Notes under the pieces: generated by a model
The model's input: the letters and a program-made list of their open reading frames with translations, nothing else
Databases searched by the model: none
What the model was told of the DNA's origin: nothing
Source: Hydrogenophaga sp.
GTDB lineage: Bacteria > Pseudomonadota > Gammaproteobacteria > Burkholderiales > Burkholderiaceae_C
NCBI GenBank assembly: GCA_020048405.1
Contig: JAIFMP010000005.1
Span: forward strand, 1 to 54,864
Length of the DNA: 54,864 nucleotides
Direction: 5' to 3'
Shown here: piece after piece, positions 29,300 to 38,803 of the stretch
Layout: the number at the start of each line of letters is the position of its first letter
How positions within the stretch are numbered: the stretch's first letter is position 1
Program-made: the position numbers and the translations under genes

Positions 29300-30292
29300 T
29301 CAGAATTTCTCGGTGTCGATTTCCGCCTGGGCTTTGGTGTTGTACCGGGGCCCCGACACCGCATCTGGATCGAAGAGTCGGGTGAGTTTGGCCATCATGT
29401 CTGGGCCCATGGGCACGTTGAGCGTTGCCATGTTTTCGTGCAAATGCGCGAGGTTTGTCGTGCCAGGAATGGGCACGATGTGGGGTGCGCGGTGCAGCAA
29501 CCAGGCCAACGCCAACTGTGCTGCAGTGCAACCGGCCTCCTCCACCAAAGGCACGAAACGGTCCAGCAGGCGAAGGTTGGCCGCGTAATTCATCACGTCG
29601 AAGCGGGGCATGGTGCGGCGCATGTCGCCCTCGGCCAAGCGCGATGTGTCGATGAGTTTGGTCGAGAGGTAAGCACGGCCCAAAGGGCTGAAAGCCACGA
29701 AGGCAACGCCCAAATCGGCACAGGTGTCGAGCACTGCTATTTCTGGGTTTCGGGTCCACAGCGAAAATTCCGATTGCACCGCAGCCACAGGGTGCACGGC
29801 ATGCGCCCGGCGCACCGTGGTGGCTGACACCTCACTCAGGCCAATCGCGCGCACCTTGCCTGTCCGAACCAGATCAGCCATCGCGCCTACGCTGTCTTCA
29901 ATGGGCACCTCGCGGTCAAGGCGGTGCAGGTAAAACAGATCGATCACATCGGTGCCCAGTCGCGTGAGGCTGGCTTCGCAACTGGCGCGAATGGACTCAG
30001 GCCGCCCGTCAATGCGACGGGCCAAGCCGGTGTCCGGGTGGTTCAGCCCACATTTGCTGGCCAGCACGAATCGCTGGCGGTGAGCACCCAGCACCCGACC
30101 CAGCAATGCCTCGTTTGCACCGTTGCCATACAAAGCGGCAGTATCGAAAAAGTTGACCCCCAAATCGAGCGCATCCAACAACAAGGCAGTGGCCTGGGCC
30201 TCAGAAGCCGCCGGTCCGTATCCGTGGCTCAGACCCATGCATCCCAAGCCCAGGGGATTGACTTTGAATTCACCGATCACGCGCTCTGACAT
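29300..30292 (-). CDS. Aldo-keto reductase
   Basis: 330 residues forming a TIM-barrel oxidoreductase. The catalytic set is Asp and Tyr in FFDTAALYGNGANE, Lys in FVLASKCGLNH and His in FYLHRLD. The NADPH site is seen in IPGTTNLAHLHEN near residue 280. The start LGLGCMGLSHGYGP is typical of the AKR13/YdbC-like group that reduces aldehydes. It faces away from the small winged-helix gene across about 265 bases, in which I see no gene. Confidence 0.9.
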   Translation of the reverse strand: MSERVIGEFKVNPLGLGCMGLSHGYGPAASEAQATALLLDALDLGVNFFDTAALYGNGANEALLGRVLGAHRQRFVLASKCGLNHPDTGLARRIDGRPESIRASCEASLTRLGTDVIDLFYLHRLDREVPIEDSVGAMADLVRTGKVRAIGLSEVSATTVRRAHAVHPVAAVQSEFSLWTRNPEIAVLDTCADLGVAFVAFSPLGRAYLSTKLIDTSRLAEGDMRRTMPRFDVMNYAANLRLLDRFVPLVEEAGCTAAQLALAWLLHRAPHIVPIPGTTNLAHLHENMATLNVPMGPDMMAKLTRLFDPDAVSGPRYNTKAQAEIDTEKF

Positions 30293-30558
30293 GCTTCACC
30301 TGTCACAAAATGGATACCACATCCCTGATGCGGGTTGCCTACATTTTAATTCATGGGCATACATTTCAAGCTACCAAACTCAGAGCATTGCGGTTTTTGG
30401 CTTATAGTCTCGATACCGTTGCGCGCGCGCCGCGATTTGATAAGCAGCAAGCGTTTTGAACGCCGCAATGCGTCACAATAGTGGCAAGAAATGGCGGCAG
30501 TAACTGGCTGCCCAGGCCCGTCCAAGAATCACCCAAGACCCCGAGGAGAAGAAGCTTC

Positions 30559-30879
30559 ATGAGTTCCAAAGACAACGTCGCTGTCTCACAACTGTTTGAT
30601 TTGCTCGAATCTCGCTACGCGCTGCGGGTTCTGTGGGCCCTGCGGGATGGTCACACACAAACGTTCCGCCTGCTGCAAGACAGTGTCGGCGGCGTCACCC
30701 CCAACACGCTCAACACCCGACTCAAAGAGCTGCGCGCAGCCGATCTGATCGACCACGCTGGCAATGGCTACGGCTTGACCAAAACCGGGCTTGACCTGCT
30801 CAAACGCCTGCGCGATTTGCAGGCTTTCTCCAACAAGTGGGTAGCGGCGCAAGGCAAAGCGGCTGTGGCGTCCAAGTAA
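30559..30879 (+). CDS. Small winged-helix regulator (HxlR-like)
   Basis: 106 residues from ATG 30559; an in-frame start at 30481 adds 26 unrelated residues. The winged helix is LLESRYALRVLWALRDGHTQTFRLLQDSVGGVTPNTLNTRLKELRAADLID with the wing GNGYGLTKTGLDLLKRL, close to the HxlR/PadR pattern. It has no effector domain, so it probably acts as a dimer. An AGGAGAAG ribosome site lies close upstream. It is followed by a strong terminator and then grpE. Targets unknown. Confidence 0.8.
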   Translation: MSSKDNVAVSQLFDLLESRYALRVLWALRDGHTQTFRLLQDSVGGVTPNTLNTRLKELRAADLIDHAGNGYGLTKTGLDLLKRLRDLQAFSNKWVAAQGKAAVASK

Positions 30880-30934
30880 AGACCAGCGACCCGCTTCTGC
30901 CAACTGGCGGGCCACCATTGCGGCCCAAACCTAA

Positions 30935-30965
30935 AACCGCTGCTCAGACAGCGGTTTGTTTTTTC
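30935..30965 (+). terminator. Rho-independent terminator before grpE
   Basis: AACCGCTG, loop CTCAGA, CAGCGGTT, followed by TGTTTTTT. It separates the winged-helix gene from the grpE-dnaK-dnaJ block. Confidence 0.85.
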
Positions 30966-30975
30966 GGCGCGGGCA

Positions 30976-31001
30976 TTGAAATGTGCGTTCGCACCACCAA
31001 C
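30976..31001 (+). promoter_or_regulatory. Possible heat-shock promoter of grpE
   Basis: TTGAAA at 30976 is followed about 14 bases later by a weak ACCAAC-type -10, broadly in the sigma-32 arrangement (CTTGAA...CCCCAT). The -10 match is poor, and the call depends mainly on the gene that follows. Confidence 0.3.
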
Positions 31002-31054
31002 TCTCGGCTTTCCAACCCGCTGTTACAAGACTTGCTGACTTCGGCATCCAGACC

Positions 31055-31648
31055 ATGAGCACCCACGACACCGACTTTTCCGCCAGCCCAACCGCCGCGC
31101 AGGCAGCAACTGCCGCACAAACTTACCAAGCCCACATGTCGCCTGAAGAACAAGAAGCAGCGGCGGCTGCGCAACAGGCAGACGACGCCACCCTGCTGGC
31201 CGCTGAACTGGCGAGTTTGAAGGCACAAAACGCTGATTTGGCGGACCAATACCTCAGAGCCAAAGCAGAAGCCGACAATGCCCGCCGCCGAGCCGATGAA
31301 GAGGTGGCCAAAGCCCGCCGGTTTGCGGTAGACAGCTTTGCCGAAAGTCTGCTGCCTGTGGTCGACAGCCTGGAAGCCGGGCTGGCCGTGCAGGAAGTCA
31401 CCATCCAGCAGATCCGCGAAGGAGCGGAGGCCACCCTCAAGCAACTCCAAAGTGCACTGACCCGCAACAAGGTCACGCCTATCGCGCCTGATGCTGGCAC
31501 AAAGTTTGACCCCCACTTCCACCAGGCCATCAGCATGGTGCCCGCCGAACAAGAACCCAACACCGTGGTGACCGTGCTGCAAAAGGGGTATCAGATGGCT
31601 GAGCGCGTGTTACGCCCTGCATTGGTGACCGTGTCGGCACCGAGGTAA
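31055..31648 (+). CDS. grpE: Nucleotide exchange factor GrpE
   Basis: 197 residues from ATG 31055 ([10 protein letters not shown]). An acidic N-terminus is followed by a long coiled coil ([41 protein letters not shown]) and the beta domain with [14 protein letters not shown] and [21 protein letters not shown]. It releases ADP from DnaK. It is first of the grpE-dnaK-dnaJ block. An in-frame start 72 bases upstream is not supported by the family. Confidence 0.95.
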   Translation: MSTHDTDFSASPTAAQAATAAQTYQAHMSPEEQEAAAAAQQADDATLLAAELASLKAQNADLADQYLRAKAEADNARRRADEEVAKARRFAVDSFAESLLPVVDSLEAGLAVQEVTIQQIREGAEATLKQLQSALTRNKVTPIAPDAGTKFDPHFHQAISMVPAEQEPNTVVTVLQKGYQMAERVLRPALVTVSAPR

Positions 31649-31702
31649 GCACCGGGCACACGCAAATCCACACATTTGTCAGGGCTTTGCTGGCACCGCC
31701 CC

Positions 31703-31730
31703 CTTGAAACCGGGCGATACAGCCACACCT
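31703..31730 (+). promoter_or_regulatory. Possible sigma-32 promoter of dnaK
   Basis: CTTGAAA (31703-31709) is spaced 13 bases from CCACACCT (31723-31730), about 40 bases before the dnaK ATG. The -35 is a perfect heat-shock element and the -10 is a partial match to CCCCATNT. Confidence 0.4.
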
Positions 31731-31768
31731 CTCATCCATCCATTTTTTTCAGTATTCAGGAGTTCACC

Positions 31769-33712
31769 ATGGGAAAAATCATCGGCATCGACCTTGGCAC
31801 CACCAACAGCTGCGTGGCCATCATGGAGGGCAACACCACCCGTGTGATCGAAAACAGCGAAGGTGCACGGACCACGCCATCCATCATTGCCTATCAGGAA
31901 GACGGCGAAATTTTGGTGGGCGCGTCCGCCAAACGCCAGGCCGTGACCAACCCCCGCAACACGCTGTACGCGGTGAAGCGCCTGATCGGCCGCAAGTTCA
32001 CTGAAAAAGAAGTGCAGAAGGACATCGACCTGATGCCCTACACCATTGCCAAAGCCGACAACGGCGATGCATGGGTTGAGGTGCGCGGCAACAAGCTGGC
32101 CCCGCCACAGGTCAGTGCCGAAGTGCTGCGCAAAATGAAAAAAACTGCTGAAGACTACTTGGGCGAAGCCGTGACGGAAGCCGTCATCACCGTGCCCGCG
32201 TACTTCAACGACGCACAGCGCCAGGCCACCAAAGATGCCGGCCGCATTGCAGGCCTGGATGTCAAGCGCATCATCAACGAGCCCACCGCAGCTGCTCTGG
32301 CATTCGGCTTGGACAAAACCGAAAAAGGCGACCGCAAGATTGCCGTTTACGACTTGGGTGGCGGCACGTTCGACGTGTCCATCATTGAAATTGCCGATGT
32401 CGATGGCGAAAAGCAGTTTGAAGTGCTGTCCACCAACGGCGACACCTTCCTGGGCGGCGAAGACTTCGACCAGCGCATCATCGACTTCATCATCACCGAG
32501 TTCAAAAAGGACCAGGGTGTTGACCTGTCCAAAGACGTGCTGGCGCTGCAGCGCTTGAAAGAAGCCGCTGAAAAAGCCAAGATCGAGCTGTCCAACAGCA
32601 GCCAGACCGACATCAACCTGCCCTACATCACGGCAGACGCATCGGGCCCCAAGCACCTGAACATCAAAATGACCCGTGCCAAGCTGGAAAGCCTGGTGGA
32701 CGAGTTGATTGAGCGGACCATCGCCCCTTGCCGCACCGCGATCAAAGACGCGGGCATCAGCGTGGCCGACATCCAAGACGTGATCCTGGTCGGCGGCATG
32801 AGCCGTATGCCCAAGGTGCAGGAGAAGGTCAAAGAGTTCTTCGGCAAAGAGCCCCGCAAAGACGTCAACCCCGACGAAGCCGTGGCCGTGGGTGCCGCCA
32901 TTCAAGGGCAGGTGCTGTCGGGTGACCGGACCGACGTGCTGCTGCTGGACGTGACCCCGCTGAGCCTGGGCATTGAAACTATGGGCGGCGTCATGACCAA
33001 GATGATCGCCAAGAACACCACCATTCCCACCAAGTTCTCGCAAACCTTCTCCACCGCTGACGACAACCAGCCAGCAGTGACCATCAAGGTGTTCCAGGGC
33101 GAGCGCGAAATTGCTGCCGGAAACAAGGGTTTGGGCGAATTCAATCTGGAAGGCATTCCACCCGCACCGCGTGGCATCCCTCAAATCGAAGTCAGCTTCG
33201 ACATCGACGCGAACGGCATCTTGCATGTGGGCGCCAAAGACAAAGGCACCGGTAAAGAAAACAAAATCACCATCAAGGCCAACTCGGGCCTGACCGAAGC
33301 TGAAATTCAGCAAATGGTGAAAGACGCAGAAGTCAACGCCGCCGACGACAAGAAAAAAGTCGAACTGGTGCAGGCACGCAACTCCGCCGAGGCGATGGTC
33401 AACAGCGTGAAAAAGAGCCTCACCGAATACGGTGACAAGCTCGATGCATCTGAAAAAGACAGCATCGAGGCCGCCATCAAAGACCTGGAAGAAGCCGTCA
33501 AGGGCGACGACAAGGAAGCCATCGAGGCCAAAAACACGGCCCTCATGACCGCCAGCCAGAAGCTGGGCGAAAAGATGTACGCCGACCAGCAGGCAGCCCA
33601 GGCTGCAGCAGGTGCCACGGAGGGCGCTGCCCCTGGTGCGGGCCAGTCTTCCAGCCGACCAGCCGACGACGATGTGGTGGACGCGGAAGTGAAAGAAGTC
33701 AAAAAAGGCTGA
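31769..33712 (+). CDS. dnaK: Chaperone DnaK (Hsp70)
   Basis: 647 residues from ATG 31769. The nucleotide-binding domain has [33 protein letters not shown] and [15 protein letters not shown]. The substrate-binding domain follows the [18 protein letters not shown] linker, and the C-terminal lid ends with the EVKEVKKG-type tail. Full length and no sign of damage. Works with GrpE and DnaJ in protein folding and in control of the heat-shock sigma factor. Confidence 0.98.
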   Translation: MGKIIGIDLGTTNSCVAIMEGNTTRVIENSEGARTTPSIIAYQEDGEILVGASAKRQAVTNPRNTLYAVKRLIGRKFTEKEVQKDIDLMPYTIAKADNGDAWVEVRGNKLAPPQVSAEVLRKMKKTAEDYLGEAVTEAVITVPAYFNDAQRQATKDAGRIAGLDVKRIINEPTAAALAFGLDKTEKGDRKIAVYDLGGGTFDVSIIEIADVDGEKQFEVLSTNGDTFLGGEDFDQRIIDFIITEFKKDQGVDLSKDVLALQRLKEAAEKAKIELSNSSQTDINLPYITADASGPKHLNIKMTRAKLESLVDELIERTIAPCRTAIKDAGISVADIQDVILVGGMSRMPKVQEKVKEFFGKEPRKDVNPDEAVAVGAAIQGQVLSGDRTDVLLLDVTPLSLGIETMGGVMTKMIAKNTTIPTKFSQTFSTADDNQPAVTIKVFQGEREIAAGNKGLGEFNLEGIPPAPRGIPQIEVSFDIDANGILHVGAKDKGTGKENKITIKANSGLTEAEIQQMVKDAEVNAADDKKKVELVQARNSAEAMVNSVKKSLTEYGDKLDASEKDSIEAAIKDLEEAVKGDDKEAIEAKNTALMTASQKLGEKMYADQQAAQAAAGATEGAAPGAGQSSSRPADDDVVDAEVKEVKKG

Positions 33713-33768
33713 CCCCGTGCTTCCGCCGCACCGCGCGCCCTTGGAGGGGTGCGTGGTTGCCGCCCACC

Positions 33769-33801
33769 CGCCGCGTTGTGCCTGTTCCGGTCAACGCGGC
33801 G
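33769..33801. repeat. Inverted repeat between dnaK and dnaJ
   Basis: CGCCGCGTTG and CAACGCGGCG form a perfect 10-bp stem with a 13-base loop, followed by GTTTGTG. It lacks a true T-run, so it may attenuate or protect the dnaK message rather than end it completely. Confidence 0.5.
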
Positions 33802-33831
33802 TTTGTGTTCAAAGACCATCGGTGACCTCAC

Positions 33832-34962
33832 ATGGCCAAACGAGACTTTTATGAAGTGCTGGGCGTTCCCAAAAACGCCAGCGACGACGAAATCAAGAAG
33901 GCTTATCGCAAATTGGCGATGAAGCACCACCCCGACCGCAATCAGGGTGATGCGGCCAAAGCCGCCGAAGAGAAGTTCAAAGAGGCCAAAGAGGCCTACG
34001 AGATGCTCAGCGACCCGCAAAAGCGCGCCGCTTACGACCAGCACGGCCACGCCGGGGTGGACCCAAACATGCGCGGCGGCCCTGGCGCTGAAGGCTTTGG
34101 GGGTGGCTTTGGCGAGGCGTTCGGCGACATTTTTGGCGACATCTTCGGTGGGCAACGCGCACGCGGTGGCCGCCAGGTGTACCGGGGCAATGACCTGTCG
34201 TACGCCATGGAAATCAGCCTGGAAGAAGCCGCAGCAGGCAAGGAAGCGCAGATCCGCATTCCCTCCTGGGACGATTGCGACACCTGCAAAGGCACGGGTG
34301 CCAAGCCCGGCACTTCAGTCAAGACCTGCCCCTCTTGCCACGGCAGCGGCTCGGTGCAAATGCGCCAGGGGTTTTTCAGCGTGCAGCAAACCTGCCCACA
34401 CTGCCACGGCAGCGGCAAGATCATCCCCGAGCCCTGCACGACCTGCAACGGCCAGGGCAAGCTGAAAAAGCACAAAACGCTGGAAGTCAAAATTCCGGCT
34501 GGCATCGACGACGGCATGCGCATCCGCAGCGCAGGCAACGGCGAACCTGGCCAGAACGGTGGGCCCTCGGGCGACCTGTTCATTGAAATCAGGCTGCGCA
34601 AGCACGACATTTTCGAGCGCGATGGCGATGATCTGCACTGCCAAGTGCCCGTCAGCATCACCACCGCCACGCTGGGCGGCGAGATCGATGTGCCCACTTT
34701 GGGCGGCAAAGCCAACATCGACATCCCCGAAGGCACGCAACACGGCAAAACCTTCCGCCTGCGCGGTAAGGGCGTCAAGGGTGTGCGCAGCAGCTACCCA
34801 GGTGACCTGTATTGCCACATCGTGGTGGAAACACCGGTCAAGCTGACCGAGTACCAACGCAAGCTCATGAAAGACTTGGACGAGTCGTTCAGAAAAGGCG
34901 GTGGCAAACACAGCCCCAACGAAGGCGGTTGGTTTGAAAAGGCCAAATCCTTCTTCAGCTGA
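33832..34962 (+). CDS. dnaJ: Chaperone DnaJ (Hsp40)
   Basis: 376 residues. The J domain carries HPD in [11 protein letters not shown] (near residue 33). A Gly/Phe-rich region follows, then four zinc-binding CxxCxGxG repeats ([32 protein letters not shown]) and two C-terminal substrate-binding domains. Complete type I DnaJ. It delivers substrates to DnaK and stimulates its ATPase. It lies 119 bases after dnaK and ends at a strong bidirectional terminator. Confidence 0.98.
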   Translation: MAKRDFYEVLGVPKNASDDEIKKAYRKLAMKHHPDRNQGDAAKAAEEKFKEAKEAYEMLSDPQKRAAYDQHGHAGVDPNMRGGPGAEGFGGGFGEAFGDIFGDIFGGQRARGGRQVYRGNDLSYAMEISLEEAAAGKEAQIRIPSWDDCDTCKGTGAKPGTSVKTCPSCHGSGSVQMRQGFFSVQQTCPHCHGSGKIIPEPCTTCNGQGKLKKHKTLEVKIPAGIDDGMRIRSAGNGEPGQNGGPSGDLFIEIRLRKHDIFERDGDDLHCQVPVSITTATLGGEIDVPTLGGKANIDIPEGTQHGKTFRLRGKGVKGVRSSYPGDLYCHIVVETPVKLTEYQRKLMKDLDESFRKGGGKHSPNEGGWFEKAKSFFS

Positions 34963-34988
34963 AGTTCACGACTCGTGAGCCAGACACA

Positions 34989-35012
34989 AAAAGGGGGCAC
35001 AGGCCCCCTTTT
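34989..35012. terminator. Bidirectional terminator between dnaJ and the B12 regulator
   Basis: AAAAGGGGGC...GCCCCCTTTT forms a tight palindrome with A-tract and T-tract ends, so it can terminate dnaJ on one strand and the convergent regulator gene on the other. Confidence 0.85.
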
Positions 35013-35023
35013 ACGCGATGGAG

Positions 35024-35950
35024 TCACGCCAAATCGGGGCTTGCCAACGCCTGCCAGGCGGCCACCGCATCGCGCACGTTGTCGAACACCGTCACACCCT
35101 CCAGGGCGTGCAGGCTTTTGCCGCCTAGTTCCAAGGCTTTGGCCATCGCCGCACCCGCCCCACCTACCCACAGCATGAGATCGGCGGGCAGTGCATCTCT
35201 GAGAGTGACAACGTACTGGTGCGCGGCCTCAGGCGACAGATGTGAACTCATCGACACCGCAACCACACCAGCACTGAAAGTCTGCGCCGCCTGAGCCAGA
35301 TCGGCTGGCGAAGACTGCGCCCCCAGGTAAATGGCATAGGCACCCGCTGCCGCCAAGGCAACTTCCAACGCCAGAACACCCAGCTCATGCAACTCACCGG
35401 GTGGGGTGGACAACAAGACACGGGGCGAGGTGCTCGACGTGGACAGCGCTGCCCGGTGTTCCACCAGAAACCGACGGACGGTCTCTGAATAATGGTGCTC
35501 TGCATGAACAGGCAATTGCCCCGCCGCCCATGCATCGCCAACGGCGCGGTTGAACCCGGGAAGATGATTGTTCAGAAATGCGTCAAGTCCCTCATTGGCC
35601 ACCAGTGACCTGAGCCAAGGTTGAACGGCATAGGGAGATGCCCCTGGTTGCAATGTGGTCAGCAGCGTGTCGACATGGGTTTGTGCTCCGCCCTGCCGAC
35701 CTTCACCCCTTTGATGAATCTGGTCCAGCAGGCACTGCAGTTCCTGCAAGGGCAAATTCACCACTTGGCCAGGGCGCATACCTGCGAGCATCAAACGCTT
35801 GATGACCAGGAGCTTTTCAACGTCGGCGTGCGAATAAATGCGCTGCCCACGCGCCCCCCGAGTAGGCAGCGGAAATTTGTAGCGCAGCTCCCACTTTCTC
35901 AGCACTTCGCGAGACAAACCGACGAGCTGCTCGACCATTTGTTGATTCAT
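35024..35950 (-). CDS. MerR-type regulator with cobalamin-binding photoreceptor domain (CarH/LitR-like)
   Basis: 308 residues from ATG 35950, which gives the standard MerR N-terminus (MNQQMVEQLVGLSREVLRKWE); upstream in-frame starts add ten residues. The DNA-binding domain runs to about residue 70 (wing GARGQRIYSHADVEKL). The helical B12-binding lid contains W-AAGQLPVHA-EH, matching the W-x9-EH signature of CarH photoreceptors. The Rossmann B12 domain has GELHELGVLAL, the (E/D)xHxxG motif for the lower axial histidine. Known CarH/LitR proteins bind adenosylcobalamin in the dark and lose DNA binding when light breaks the Co-C bond. No carotenoid gene is nearby; the divergent neighbour encodes a c-di-GMP enzyme. 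Confidence 0.85.
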   Translation of the reverse strand: MNQQMVEQLVGLSREVLRKWELRYKFPLPTRGARGQRIYSHADVEKLLVIKRLMLAGMRPGQVVNLPLQELQCLLDQIHQRGEGRQGGAQTHVDTLLTTLQPGASPYAVQPWLRSLVANEGLDAFLNNHLPGFNRAVGDAWAAGQLPVHAEHHYSETVRRFLVEHRAALSTSSTSPRVLLSTPPGELHELGVLALEVALAAAGAYAIYLGAQSSPADLAQAAQTFSAGVVAVSMSSHLSPEAAHQYVVTLRDALPADLMLWVGGAGAAMAKALELGGKSLHALEGVTVFDNVRDAVAAWQALASPDLA

Positions 35951-35952
35951 TG

Positions 35953-35967
35953 TCAAAGGTTGACACA
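35953..35967. promoter_or_regulatory. Inverted repeat, candidate operator of the B12 regulator
   Basis: TGTCAA-AGG-TTGACA is a perfect 6-3-6 inverted repeat directly upstream of the regulator's start codon, in the 147-base divergent region. It could serve autoregulation and control of the divergent PAS-GGDEF-EAL gene. Each arm is also a -35-like hexamer, so promoter overlap is possible. Confidence 0.45.
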
Positions 35968-36097
35968 TATCAACGCCCACAACCGTGTCCAGGACAAAAT
36001 AGTGTGCAGCGCCGATCAGATATTTGCCAAAGGTACTCTCACTTTGTCATGCAACTGTCGCATATGGATCGGGAGCATCCATTGTTGGGAGTGGCAG

Positions 36098-38752
36098 ATG
36101 TCCAGTGAACGGATCCAGCGCCTGCGTGAACAGGCCTCACAAGCGCTGCGCGAGTTGCCGACGCACGCCCCTGCCCCGGCCGAATCAACCGACATGCAGG
36201 GTTTGCTGGAAGACCTCCGGGTGTATCAGGTTGAGTTGGAGCTCCAAAACGACAACCTGTTGCGCGCACAACAGACCGCCGCACTGGCCAGCGAACGTTA
36301 CCAGCAGCTGTTCGACCTGTTGCCCATGCCCGCTCTGGTGCTCAATGCCAGCGGACAGGTGCGGGAAGACAACCTCCTGGCCCGAGAGTGGCTGGGTCCG
36401 CCCAAGGCAGGGCAACTGGGAGACTTCAGGTTGACAGGGTGCATGAGCAAAACCGACCGTACCCGCCTGCTGCGTGCCTTGGCCAGAGGCTCTTCGCATG
36501 AGGTCCAACGTGTGGAACAGGTGCGCATCACCGCCAGCCGCAACCACGGCGAGCCGGGGACAGGCACCTCGGGTGACATGTCCGGCCCCTTGGCACCAAG
36601 GGTGGCCGACGCGTACTGCATCAAACTTCCACCCAGCTTCCATGCCGATCCGCACTTTGCTGTGCTTCTGATGGACCAGGCCATTGAGATGGCAAGGCAA
36701 GCCGATCGGCAGCTGTTTCAAACCCTGATCGACAGCAGCGATGACCTGATTTACGCCACCGATCAGCGCGGGCACATCATGTTGGCCAACCAGGCCATGC
36801 TCAATGCCATGAGCCAACCCGCAGACCGGGTGCTGGGCCAGCTTGCCAAACAGCTGCTGAGCACCGCCACCACCGAGCCCAACCCCGCAGAGCCGTTGGA
36901 ATTGGGCAAAGGTTTACAGCAAACACTCATGCGCTTTCCGGCACATGGTGCAGCGGCACCCCGTACCTACGCAAGCCACCAATTTGCCATGCGCGCACCC
37001 GACGGCAAAACGCTGGGGGTGGGCAGCATTGCGCGCGATGTGAGTGCCGAGCAAGCCGCGCACCAGCTGCAGCAACTGAGCGAAACCGTGTTCATGAACG
37101 CGATGGAAGCCATCATCGTCACAGACGCCCAAACCCGCATTCAGCGTGCCAACCCCGCTTTTGAAAAGATGTCTGGCCTCGGGCTGAAAGATGTGTTGGG
37201 CTTACCCACCCGAATTTTGAACTCTGGTCGACACGACCGTGGGTTTTACCAGGCCATGTGGGCTGCCATCACCAAGCATGGCCACTGGGAGGGGGAGGTG
37301 ATACCGTGTGGACCACCATTGCGGCCTTGCATGACACTGAGGGCAAACTGTCGGGCTACATGGCAGTACAAACAGACATCACGGCCCTGCAACATGCCCA
37401 ATCGGAGGTGCTCAGACTGGCCTCTTTTGACACCTTGACTGGCTTGCCCAACAGGGCCCTGTTTCAAGACCGCATCGGCCAGATGATCGCGAACTCCAAA
37501 CGCAGCGGTGGTAATTTTGCCGTCCTGTTTGTGGATCTGGACCACTTCAAAGAGGTGAATGACACGCTGGGCCACCTCGCTGGCGACGAGTTGCTGAAAG
37601 TCATAGCCCAACGGCTTCAGGTAGACCTGCGCGAACAAGACACCGTCGCCCGCATGGGTGGCGACGAATTTGTGGTGCTTCTGCCCGGTGCCTTCCGCGA
37701 CCAGGGCCTTGCCGTGGCTCAGCAATTGCAAAACACACTCAAACAGCCTGTCGACCTGGCCGACGCACCGGGATACCAGCCCAAAGCATCGGTGGGGGTG
37801 GCTGTATACCCTGACGATGGCACCACCACTGACCTGCTGCTGCGCCATGCCGACACCGCCATGTATGCAGCCAAACTGGCTGGGCGCGATCGCGCCCAGC
37901 CTTACACGGCTGCCATGGGCGAGGAAGCTGCACATGCTTTTACTCTGCAGACCGAGCTGACGCACGCGCTTAAACGTGGGGAACTGGCCCAAGTTCCGGC
38001 TGTCCGACCTGACCCTGTTGGGCGCAGAGGCCCTGCTGCGCTGGGAAAGACCCGACCATGGCATGTGTTCACCAGGTCAGTTTCTGGCGTTGGCCGAAAA
38101 ATCAGGTTTGCTGCCCGCCATGGACGAATGGGTTCTGGACACCGCCTTGCGGCAACTCGCGACATGGCAACAAGCAGGCCTGTGGCCTGACCACGCGGTG
38201 GTGTCTGTGAACCAGACGGCCCAGGATTTGCGCCGGCCGCAATGGAGCGCACGCCTGCAAAGCCTTCTGCATGACCGGCAAGTGTCTGCCCGGCACCTGG
38301 AGATTGAACTCACCGAGGGTTCTCTGGCGCAGCGCAATACCGATATGCAAGCCAATCTCGTACACCTCAGCGCGCTGGGTGTGGGCCTGGGCATCGACGA
38401 TTTCGGCACCGGCTACTCCAGTCTGCCGTACCTCAAAACCCTGCCAGTGAGCACCATCAAAATCGACCAGAGTTTTGTGCGCGACATGCTCAGCGATTCG
38501 AGCGACCGGGTGCTGGTGGAAGCCATGCTGGCAATGGCACACAAACTGGGACACGGCGTGGTGGCGGAAGGTGTAGAAACCGAAGCGCAGAGGGTTTTGC
38601 TGCTGGATTTGCACTGCTCCGCTGGCCAGGGCCACCTGGTCAGCCCTGCTTTGCCCAGCCGGGAATTTGAAGAGCGTTTTCTGGCCCCCCCTGCTTTGGG
38701 TGGAACCAAACCACATGGGCAATCCACTGCCTGCCGAACACCGGTGAACTGA
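36098..38752 (+). pseudogene. PAS-GGDEF-EAL c-di-GMP protein gene broken at two points
   Basis: The frame from ATG 36098 encodes a coiled-coil start, a PAS-like region (RYQQLFDLLPMPALVL), a second PAS (LFQTLIDSSDDLIYATD) and a third (VFMNAMEAIIVTDAQTRIQRANPAFEKMSG). At about 37304, after HWEGEV, the normal N-R-R-K-D-G-type segment is missing (about 22 nt) and the frame shifts. The next frame gives TVWTTIAALHDTEG and the GGDEF domain (RMGGDEF, REQD inhibitory site). After RGEL near 37992 about 14 nt (QLHYQ-type codons) are lost. The frame then returns to the first and gives the EAL domain (GAEALLRWERP, ELTEGSLAQ, DDFGTGYSSLPYLK, AEGVETEAQ). As read, no full protein can be made. Confidence 0.85.
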
Positions 38753-38803
38753 TCATCGAAAGCAACTGAACGCAATCCACGCTCTGGCATCTAAACTGCC
38801 CAT

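Noticed and set aside
30400-30440. GCGCGCGCGCC tract as an origin or Z-DNA element
   Set aside because: A short simple-sequence run in a promoter region; no DnaA boxes or AT-rich unwinding region nearby.
31679-33313. 544-codon open frame antisense to dnaK
   Set aside because: Shadow of a highly expressed gene with strong codon bias; no recognisable domain.
37290-38000. Programmed ribosomal frameshifting in the PAS-GGDEF-EAL gene
   Set aside because: No slippery heptamer seen, and family residues are missing at each break, which frameshifting cannot explain.
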